Shown here one piece after another: positions 7,452 to 13,094 of a stretch of 13,094 nucleotides of DNA. The notes beneath the pieces were generated by a model. The model searched no databases. It was not told the origin of the DNA and saw only the letters and a program-made list of their open reading frames with translations. This DNA is from Burkholderiaceae bacterium (GTDB taxonomy: Bacteria; Pseudomonadota; Gammaproteobacteria; Burkholderiales; Burkholderiaceae). The stretch is from positions 1 through 13,094 of the forward strand of contig CANISN010000024.1 of NCBI GenBank assembly GCA_947470165.1, in the 5' to 3' direction. The position numbers and the translations under genes were made by a program. Every line of letters begins with the position of its first letter. Positions within the stretch are counted from its first letter, which is position 1.

Positions 7452-8501
7452 ATGCGCCCCAATTACTCTCCGATACAAATCCTTTTTGGCATCATACTAA
7501 GCTTAGGTTTAAGCGCTGCTGCAACCCCTCTTTTTGCAATGACCTTTCAAATGCAAGAGCGCTGTGTTTTAGGCTTGCAACCCGAGTGCCAAAATATGGT
7601 TCTCGCAGTGGGCGCCATAGATAAAGATAGCGCAGCCCAATTTAAGTCTTATGCATCTCACCTACCCCGCGGGACTTGGGTAGCGATGAGTAGCCCCGGC
7701 GGTAATTTATTGGGCGGAATGCAACTGGGAATGGCCATTCGAGAGCTTGGCTTTAATGCCACGATTGGCAATACCGACCATAGTCCACCAGATTGTTTAT
7801 CTGCCTGCGCATATGCCTTTGCAGGCGGCATTGCGCGTCGACTAAGCCCAGGCAGTCGCTATGGCTTGCATCAATTTAGAGGGGCAGAAACGGAGCTTAG
7901 CGCCTCTACCGCTCAGCAACTGAGTACGGTACTGGCAAAGTATTTAGATGGCATGGGGGTCGATCGACGGGTGTTAGATATTGCCCAAATGACTACGAGC
8001 GACAAGGTCACCATTTTGAGCATGGCCCAGGCGCGGCAATACCAAGTCGATAATGCTGGTCAATCTCCCTATCCCCGCTGGCGCCTAGAAGTTATGCCCG
8101 ATGGAAAACTACTCACTGTGAATCATCTGGTTTCTCAAAAAGCGAAGTTGGGTATCACGCTCGCTTTTGTTCCAGCCAATCAGGGCATTGCCTGTTTAAT
8201 TTTTTATAAGAGTGATGATGGCCAGGCTTTTACTGAAAAAATCATACATCGCATGCAGATTCAGGGACAAAGCTTTACCCTCCAGCAGGCTAATGATTGG
8301 CAGCTAAAAACAGGCGGGTATCAGGCCGTCCTCATAATATCTAATAGTTTGCTGGAAGCACTGACACGCGCACCGGAAGATACCGTCGTGACTTTAAGTG
8401 GTGAATTTAATCGCCCACCAAATTCAGTAGCTGCGCCAGTTGAGGCTTACTTTGGTGTGGGTAACTTAAAAAATACACTTAACGCCCTCTCTAAAAAATA
8501 A
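7452..8501 (+). CDS. Periplasmic ClpP-like serine protease (COG3904-type)
   Basis: 349 residues with a signal peptide (LFGIILSLGLSAAATPLFA, cleavage near residue 29). The ClpP/crotonase-fold core has SSPGG (80-84) as the oxyanion loop, then LGMAIRELGF, then CLSACAYAFAGG with the candidate nucleophile Ser117, and GLHQF with His140. The acidic third member is not placed with confidence. Cys115 and Cys119 flank the Ser, and two more Cys lie near the mature N-terminus, which suggests disulfides in an oxidising compartment. A C-terminal domain of about 130 residues matches that of the upstream paralogue. The gene sits 85 bp after that paralogue on the same strand and probably in one operon. No clear Shine-Dalgarno precedes ATG 7452. 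Proteolysis is inferred from the family; the substrate is unknown. Confidence 0.8.
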   Translation: MRPNYSPIQILFGIILSLGLSAAATPLFAMTFQMQERCVLGLQPECQNMVLAVGAIDKDSAAQFKSYASHLPRGTWVAMSSPGGNLLGGMQLGMAIRELGFNATIGNTDHSPPDCLSACAYAFAGGIARRLSPGSRYGLHQFRGAETELSASTAQQLSTVLAKYLDGMGVDRRVLDIAQMTTSDKVTILSMAQARQYQVDNAGQSPYPRWRLEVMPDGKLLTVNHLVSQKAKLGITLAFVPANQGIACLIFYKSDDGQAFTEKIIHRMQIQGQSFTLQQANDWQLKTGGYQAVLIISNSLLEALTRAPEDTVVTLSGEFNRPPNSVAAPVEAYFGVGNLKNTLNALSKK

Positions 8502-8505
8502 CTGT

Positions 8506-9105
8506 CTAGTGCAACTGTTTTTTTGTCTTTAAAGGGGCTTGATCACTCGGGGAATCCCTATCACCAACATCAACACCATCCTCTGGTGCTGCCCCTTGAT
8601 AAGCACTTAATTGGGATGGTGAAGTGATGTCACCATCTAGCTTTATTTTGCTCCATTGCGCTTGCATGACCAATTTATCGATCAAGGTACGCATCGTGTG
8701 CATGGTGTTCATTGCTAAACTTAAATTGATATTTGCGCCGCCAGCTAATGTCAAGTCTAGTGATAAAACCTGGGTCTGCTCTATCAAGGAAATCTGACAC
8801 TTAGCATCAATTACCAATATAGGATCAGCTCCCAAAGGAAATCGGGTAGCCGCTTCATAGTGAACACTAAAATCTGCCTGCTCTTGCATTGTTTTTTGTT
8901 GAAATTGCACGATAGCCTTCGCTGCTACCGGAGGATGTGATTGTTCTAATTTTTTCTCTAATAATTGCTCGGTAGCACTCAAAATAAATAAGGCGATGCG
9001 GCGCGTTAACCAAAAACGGAACTCCGAATCATCTGCCGTATTAAAACGAAATAGCAAACGATCTTCATTTGCCTGATAAGTGCCGTTAAATTGTTTAATT
9101 GTCAT
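8506..9105 (-). CDS. Hypothetical protein (conserved-looking, function unknown)
   Basis: 199 residues, no signal peptide or membrane segment, so probably cytoplasmic. It begins MTIKQFNGTYQANEDRLLFR, a compact mixed alpha/beta opening, followed by a helical WLTRRIALFILSATEQLLE, a beta-rich middle and a helix near 130-155. The last 45 residues are low complexity and acidic, then basic (KTKKQLH). I do not recognise the family and give no function. It ends 4 bp from the stop of the convergent protease gene and is divergent from the lipoprotein gene at 9279. Its strand is shared with the flagellar genes to the right, so a role in that system is possible but not shown. Confidence 0.7.
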   Translation of the reverse strand: MTIKQFNGTYQANEDRLLFRFNTADDSEFRFWLTRRIALFILSATEQLLEKKLEQSHPPVAAKAIVQFQQKTMQEQADFSVHYEAATRFPLGADPILVIDAKCQISLIEQTQVLSLDLTLAGGANINLSLAMNTMHTMRTLIDKLVMQAQWSKIKLDGDITSPSQLSAYQGAAPEDGVDVGDRDSPSDQAPLKTKKQLH

Positions 9106-9192
9106 ATATATTCGCGATGCTCTAAGACCGTATTTCAGAAGAGGATACTAGAAATCATACTTTTTAATATCGCCGCAAACCCAATATTCGTG

Positions 9193-9221
9193 CTGATTTA
9201 ATCAAGAGAGTGCGGTATAGT
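9193..9221 (+). promoter_or_regulatory. Sigma70-like promoter candidate for the lipoprotein gene
   Basis: CTGATT (9193-9198) and TATAGT (9216-9221) are 17 bp apart on the plus strand, about 58 bp before ATG 9279. The -10 matches five of six positions; the -35 matches three. It lies in the 173-bp divergent spacer 9106-9278. Confidence 0.3.
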
Positions 9222-9278
9222 TTATCTATAGTCCTATTTTAATAAATCATCGTATTGCACATCATGGAAGATCTCTGA

Positions 9279-9845
9279 ATGCATTTAAGTCTATCTAAGA
9301 TTCGATACCTCCTACCGCTGGTAGCAAGCTTAATACTGCTTGCCTGCAGCCAAGAGAAGGATGCAGTCAAAACAGAAGTCTGGGTGCCTGACACGAAGGT
9401 TGTCAAACTACCCATGGAAGAATATGCAACGATTCCATTTAATACTACCCGGGAAGAGGCTAAAGATAAATTTGGCTGCACCGCCTATGAGCTCTCCTTT
9501 AACTGCAAAATTACAGCCGATGGCAAAGAAGAGGCTTTTTGGCTCATCTATAACGAAGCGGGTCGCCTAGTCCTCATGAAAAAGGAATTAGGCTATTTTA
9601 ATAAAGAGGTAGCCGATACCATCATTGAGCGTTTTACTATTAAATATGGCCTTGACTACATGCCCTCCGAAGGCCAGGAGAGCGCCTTTGCTGCTGGCAT
9701 TCGTAAATCTAAAACCTATATATTTGGTGGTGGCCAAGTTGCATTCCAAATTGGACGCAGCCTCAATAACCGTAATGAGTTGATGTTGATTTACTACTTC
9801 CCTGAAGATGTAGGAACCACCTTTGCGAAGAGTGTCATGAATTAA
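9279..9845 (+). CDS. Small predicted lipoprotein
   Basis: 188 residues. A lipoprotein signal peptide (RYLLPLVASLILLAC) has a good lipobox L20-L21-A22-C23, with Ser at +2, which in proteobacteria favours outer-membrane localisation. GGAAG at 9266-9270 is well placed for ATG 9279. The mature part has two Cys (in FGCTAY and SFNCKI, about nine residues apart) that could pair, followed by a soluble alpha/beta-looking domain. It is not recognised as a named family. Its TAA (9843-9845) overlaps the stop of convergent flhB (9842-9844). Proximity to flhB may hint at a flagellar or envelope role, but the opposite strand argues against simple co-transcription. Confidence 0.75.
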   Translation: MHLSLSKIRYLLPLVASLILLACSQEKDAVKTEVWVPDTKVVKLPMEEYATIPFNTTREEAKDKFGCTAYELSFNCKITADGKEEAFWLIYNEAGRLVLMKKELGYFNKEVADTIIERFTIKYGLDYMPSEGQESAFAAGIRKSKTYIFGGGQVAFQIGRSLNNRNELMLIYYFPEDVGTTFAKSVMN

Positions 9846-10975
9846 AGTACCGCTTTTCCTGGCTTTAATTGCTCTGCAATAAAATTAATCTCTGGTAAGT
9901 CAGTGCCTACTCCGCCTGAATCCTTTACTTCGTAAGCCCAAGCCAAGATTTTAGCGATCGCCTCAAATAGTGCCATCGGAATCGCTTCACCAATTTCTAG
10001 CTGACTATAGAGATAACGTGCTAGAGGAGGAATCTGCGCGACTGGGACATCATTCTCTCTGGCAATTTCTTGAATGCGCAGGGCAATCAAATCCGCACCC
10101 TTGGCGACCACAATCGGCGCTGCCATTTTTTCGATGTCATAGCGCAGTGCCACTGAGTAGTGATCCGGGTTGGCAAGGACCACATCTGCGCGCTCGATAG
10201 CAGCCATCATCCGCGAGGAGGCAATTTGTCTTTGTTTTTGACGTAAACGCTGCTTAATTTCCGGAGATCCCTCTGACTCCTTCATCTCTTGCTTCATTTC
10301 TTCCGGACTCATGCGCACTTGCTTGCGGAAATTAAACCATTGCAACCAACCATCTCCAATGGCAATGAGCATGAGTGGCGCCATCAACAACATAAAGCCA
10401 TTCATTATGAAGTGGGTCGTATGCAATAGCGCTGCATCAAAATCTTGGCTCACAAGCGCTCGAATATATACAAAAAGCCCAAACAGATAAGCTAGGCCGA
10501 TACCCATTACGAGCGCTGTTTTGATGATGTTTTTTAATAACTCTGTAAGAGAATTTAAAGAAATGAGTCTGCCAATGCCCGCAATCAAATCCAGTCTATT
10601 TAAATCAAATCGGGCCGCAAAATAAGGGCGAAAATTGACCAAGGACAAAGGTGCCAAGACACTGACCAACCAAAGCGGAAAGAAAAAGAGTGACAGTAGT
10701 ATTAATACGACGATCACGGGACCGCTCACCCACTCTTGAATATGGTCAAGTAATTTCACTGGCTCGGCAAAGGTAAGACTGGATTTGGTCATTAAGACCA
10801 ATTGTTGGACCAGCAAGGGCCCTGTTGAAATCAAAAATACAATGAAGACCACCAGCAGTGCAAACGTCGCGATATCTCTGGACTGCGGCAGTTGACCTTC
10901 TTCACGAGCGCGTAGAATTCGCCGTTCACTCGGCTCTAATTCCCGCTCTTGAGCGTTATCACCAGATTCTGCCAA
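9842..10975 (-). CDS. flhB: Flagellar type III export protein FlhB (NPDH variant)
   Basis: 377 residues, the usual FlhB length. It is the flagellar export-gate protein that switches substrate class from rod/hook to filament. Seen: an N-terminal EPSERRILRAREEGQLPQSR, four membrane segments at about 36-52, 86-110, 150-172 and 189-207, a charged cytoplasmic linker, and the C-terminal domain (VVAKGADLIALRIQEIA, IPPLARYLY, IGEAIP). The autocleavage site, normally N269-P270-T271-H272 in enterobacterial FlhB, reads N269-P270-D271-H272 here, at identical numbering. The start is TTG 10975, supported by AGGAG six bases upstream. It follows a FlgN-like gene by 113 bp on the same strand, and no flhA is in view. 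Its stop overlaps that of the convergent lipoprotein gene. Activity of the NPDH site is not certain. Confidence 0.95.
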   Translation of the reverse strand: MAESGDNAQERELEPSERRILRAREEGQLPQSRDIATFALLVVFIVFLISTGPLLVQQLVLMTKSSLTFAEPVKLLDHIQEWVSGPVIVVLILLSLFFFPLWLVSVLAPLSLVNFRPYFAARFDLNRLDLIAGIGRLISLNSLTELLKNIIKTALVMGIGLAYLFGLFVYIRALVSQDFDAALLHTTHFIMNGFMLLMAPLMLIAIGDGWLQWFNFRKQVRMSPEEMKQEMKESEGSPEIKQRLRQKQRQIASSRMMAAIERADVVLANPDHYSVALRYDIEKMAAPIVVAKGADLIALRIQEIARENDVPVAQIPPLARYLYSQLEIGEAIPMALFEAIAKILAWAYEVKDSGGVGTDLPEINFIAEQLKPGKAVL

Positions 10976-10981
10976 AACACA

Positions 10982-10986
10982 CTCCT
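10982..10986 (-). promoter_or_regulatory. Strong RBS deciding the flhB TTG start
   Basis: On the minus strand AGGAG lies six bases before TTG 10975. No ATG nearby would give the conserved FlhB N-terminus MAESGDNA, so this ribosome-binding site supports the rare TTG initiation codon. Confidence 0.75.
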
Positions 10987-11049
10987 ATGCTATTAGGCTA
11001 TAGGATAAAGCAAATAATCTAGGTATTTGTGGTGAAACTAGGCTGAATT

Positions 11050-11090
11050 GACTTACTTGGGGCTTACTGGGACTTACTGGGACTTACTTT
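11050..11090. repeat. Tandem 10-bp direct repeats between flgN-like gene and flhB
   Basis: Four imperfect copies of GACTTACTGG: GACTTACTTG (11050-11059), GGCTTACTGG (11061-11070), GACTTACTGG (11071-11080) and GACTTACTTT (11081-11090), with one extra G between the first two. The last copy runs into the TAA stop of the FlgN-like gene. The 10-bp step is about a helical turn. It may be a slippage product or a binding array ahead of flhB. Confidence 0.7.
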
Positions 11091-11511
11091 AAGCGCTATG
11101 GGATAGGATTGTGGCCATAGGCTCTGCTACACCGCCGCCTCTGCCATAGGTTGCACTTGAGGTGTTTTGGGCCATAGATGATGCCTGCTCAGCAGCCTTA
11201 CGATTCATTAAATTGTCTATCAAAATTGCATTTTGTTGATGACTTTTTAATGCAATATCGAGCAAACTCATGAGTTCTTTTTTTTGCTCTTGTGGATACT
11301 TCTCCAGATCTTCCTTTAACTGCGCTGGTCCATTGGGGTACTCGTAAATTCTACTCAGCGTATTTTGAGCCAGTCTTAAAGCATAAGGCAAGTTTTCTAT
11401 ATCGCTAAGCTCTAATAACCCATGCAGGCCCTCAAAGGAATCTACTATGCTCATTAAAAACGAGCGAGTCTCATCAAATGGTTTTAATGTGACTCGCTGC
11501 GTATCTAACAT
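11089..11511 (-). CDS. FlgN-like flagellar export chaperone
   Basis: 140 residues, the usual size for FlgN, the cytoplasmic chaperone for hook-filament junction proteins FlgK and FlgL. The pattern is mostly helical and Leu-rich, with a late element (HQQNAILIDNLMNRK) and a C-terminal ATYGRGGG. These correspond in position to the N-x-x-L-L helix and 'tYg..G' tail of FlgN. Identity elsewhere is too low to be certain; FliT or another small flagellar chaperone is the alternative. An AAGG about 8 bases before ATG 11511 is a fair RBS. It lies between the octapeptide-repeat gene (62 bp upstream) and flhB (113 bp downstream) on one strand, which supports a flagellar role. FlgN is more often next to flgM. 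Confidence 0.55.
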   Translation of the reverse strand: MLDTQRVTLKPFDETRSFLMSIVDSFEGLHGLLELSDIENLPYALRLAQNTLSRIYEYPNGPAQLKEDLEKYPQEQKKELMSLLDIALKSHQQNAILIDNLMNRKAAEQASSMAQNTSSATYGRGGGVAEPMATILSHSA

Positions 11512-11573
11512 TTTAGTACCTTATTTCAGTAAATCAGAGTAACTATATTAATACTAAAATTACTTAGCACTTA

Positions 11574-13094
11574 TTAAACATTATCAAAAACAACACTATT
11601 GATGGTTACGTTATCAAATGCACCTCCTGAGCCACTATAGGCAGCCATTGCGGTTATCTGACCTGCTGTCAGCGCTGCAGCACTACCGGCAGAGATGCCA
11701 GTAATTTGCGCTGTCGTAAAGCCTCGTGCTGCCGTGGTTGTTAATAAAGCAATATTTGTCGCGCCAAGAAGATCAATCTTCGCAATGGTTAAACCAGCAA
11801 TCTGTCTTGATGTTAAGCCTGGAACAGCACCCGCAGCAAAACTAGCTAAAGTAGCTGTCATGGCATTTAATGCTCCTGTTGTAAATCCAGCAATTGCGGT
11901 CTGGGTTACAACTGCTAACTGAGCTGCTGTAAGTCCTGCAGCATTCGAAGCAGTCATAGCGCCAGTCTGTGTAGCTGTCATTGCTGCAATTTGACCTACA
12001 TCCAGCAGAGCCACAGTTGCAGCAGTTAAACCAGCAATTTGGGTAGTTGACAGGTATGGTACGACAGCATCAGTGATGTCATCAACAACAGTAGAGGTCA
12101 AGTTATTAAGCTGAGCAGTAGTAAAGCCACTGATCTGATCGGACGTAATTGCTGCGATTTGAGTATTCAATAACGCCGCTGTCATTGTAGTTGTCATGCC
12201 TGCTATCTGAGCTGTAGTCAATCCAGGGATTGCGCCAACAACCAATCCAGCAACTTTAGTACCCATGGTATTGATCTGCGTAGAGCTTAAACCAGGCAAT
12301 TGGCTTGAAGATAAATATCCAAGCTGAGTTTGTGTCAAGGCATTAATGTTAGCAGTTGTTAAGCCAGCAAGTTGTCTTGAGCTGAGAGCTCCTAATTGAG
12401 CGCTAGTCAATAAGGCCATGTTGGTCACACCAAGCCCATTTAATTGAGTAGTACTCATTTCAGCAAGTTGAGCGGTAGATAATACCGCTAAGTTAGCTGC
12501 AGTTAATCCGGTTAATTGAGCTGTAGTCAAGCCAGTAATTGCTGAAGTACTGATTTTCCTAATATTATCAGTGCCCAGAGCATTGAAAGCCGCAGTAGTA
12601 AAGGCTCCAACCTGACTAGATTCTAAAAGTTGAACTTGCTCAGTACCAAACGCCACTGAATAAGTTGCATCTAGTGCTGCAATTTGTTTTGTAGATAATC
12701 CTACGATTGCATCTGTACTAATTTTTTCAATATTATCCGTTCCCATTGATGCAAAGGCTGCAGTACCCAAAGCGCCAATCTGATTTGAGGTGAGCAAGGC
12801 CGCTTGGGTCGTTGTCAAGCCTACTGCATTAGCAGATGTAAGACTGGCTATCTGAGTAGTACTCAAAGCGCCAAGCTGAGTAGCAGTTAAGACTGATACT
12901 GCTCTTGTTGATAAAGCTGCTAGCTGCGCAGTGGTGAGTGCAGCAGTTTGTGTAGTTGACAGGCTCGCTACCAAATCAGAATCTAAGGCGCTTAGTTGGG
13001 CAGTAGTCAAGCCTGCTATCGCACTAGTAGACAAACCTAAAATAGCACCCGTTGAAGCGCCCGCGGTCAAGGCGTTCAACGTATCTGTAGTCAT
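11574..13094 (-). CDS. Octapeptide-repeat protein (5' end probably outside window)
   Basis: 506 codons visible. From the first residue to residue 482 the sequence parses into 8-residue units of consensus L-[ST]-[ST]-x-Q-[IL]-x-[AG], for example LTTAQLAA, LSTTQIAG and LTSAQLGA. Three units are longer (12, 15 and 15 residues). The last 24 residues (from MAAYSGSG, ending SVVFDNV) are not repeat. The ATG at 13094 is itself in the repeat (MTTDTLNA), so the true start is probably beyond the edge. There is no Cys and almost no charge, as in extracellular proteins. I infer a solenoid or short-helix-turn array, perhaps an adhesin or filament component. No signal peptide is visible in the part seen. 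The gene sits 62 bp before the FlgN-like gene on the same strand, which makes a flagellar or surface role attractive but not shown. Confidence 0.75.
   Translation of the reverse strand: MTTDTLNALTAGASTGAILGLSTSAIAGLTTAQLSALDSDLVASLSTTQTAALTTAQLAALSTRAVSVLTATQLGALSTTQIASLTSANAVGLTTTQAALLTSNQIGALGTAAFASMGTDNIEKISTDAIVGLSTKQIAALDATYSVAFGTEQVQLLESSQVGAFTTAAFNALGTDNIRKISTSAITGLTTAQLTGLTAANLAVLSTAQLAEMSTTQLNGLGVTNMALLTSAQLGALSSRQLAGLTTANINALTQTQLGYLSSSQLPGLSSTQINTMGTKVAGLVVGAIPGLTTAQIAGMTTTMTAALLNTQIAAITSDQISGFTTAQLNNLTSTVVDDITDAVVPYLSTTQIAGLTAATVALLDVGQIAAMTATQTGAMTASNAAGLTAAQLAVVTQTAIAGFTTGALNAMTATLASFAAGAVPGLTSRQIAGLTIAKIDLLGATNIALLTTTAARGFTTAQITGISAGSAAALTAGQITAMAAYSGSGGAFDNVTINSVVFDNV
11649..13094 (-). 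repeat. 24-bp (8-residue) coding tandem array, about 58 units
   Basis: The array has 58 consecutive units, of which 55 are exactly 8 codons. Irregular units are 12 codons (unit 2) and 15 codons (units 35 and 51). DNA copies differ at many positions while the protein pattern stays, so it is old and held by selection rather than a fresh expansion. A longer period is visible: units 13-17 resemble units 20-24 (AAF, then GTDNI, then KIST), and units 35-40 resemble 51-56. Confidence 0.85.

Noticed and set aside
8502..8524. Bidirectional terminator between the convergent genes ending at 8501 and 8506
   Set aside because: A T-run is present, but I could not find a matching G/C stem.
11050..11090. 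CRISPR-like direct repeats
   Set aside because: Copies are 10 bp and abut with no spacers, so this is a simple tandem repeat.
11695..11922. Plus-strand ORF of 75 codons
   Set aside because: Shadow of the octapeptide array on the opposite strand; its periodicity mirrors the real gene.
11649..13094. Minisatellite with no coding role
   Set aside because: The 24-bp copies diverge at DNA level while the protein pattern and frame are kept, which points to a coding function.

Overview
The window looks like a chromosomal segment of a motile betaproteobacterium, probably order Burkholderiales. A moderate-GC freshwater lineage of the Polynucleobacter type would fit, but that is an inference. It rests on three things: protein families typical of that order (a Burkholderiales-type N-terminal DNA-binding regulator and COG3904-like periplasmic ClpP-fold proteins), flagellar export genes, and coding DNA of middling GC with AT-rich spacers. 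No rRNA, tRNA, CRISPR array, transposase or phage integration module is visible.

Layout from left to right. (1) Positions 1-1863, minus strand: the N-terminal 621 codons of a very large secreted or surface protein that runs off the left edge. It has no stop codon inside the window, so it is easy to miss. A 15-codon leader reading frame overlaps its GTG start. (2) Positions 1915-2586: a long AT-rich spacer with inverted repeats and a helically phased array of TGATTA/TAATCA half-sites. (3) Positions 2587-6017: a small HTH regulator (plus), a hybrid-free membrane sensor histidine kinase (minus), and a divergently transcribed HTH-receiver fusion protein (plus). The regulator and the kinase overlap tail to tail by 76 bp. 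(4) Positions 6116-8501, plus: two tandem paralogous exported ClpP/crotonase-fold proteins. The downstream copy keeps the Ser/His pair; in the upstream copy both residues and the oxyanion motif are replaced. (5) Positions 8506-9845: an unrecognised 199-residue protein (minus) and a small lipoprotein (plus). (6) Positions 9842-13094, minus: a run ordered octapeptide-repeat protein, then FlgN-like chaperone, then FlhB. The octapeptide array appears to continue past the right edge.

How the parts may work together is inference. A membrane kinase and its divergent HTH-REC partner, plus an HTH regulator next to a large operator-like array, lie between a giant surface protein and a flagellar export cluster with a second extracellular-looking repeat protein. 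This would suit a locus controlling surface attachment versus motility, with the exported protease/pseudoprotease pair as a possible envelope effector. The strongest observations made directly from sequence are the near-perfect 8-residue repeat, the dead/live ClpP-like pair, the NPDH (not NPTH) site in FlhB and the phased half-site array.
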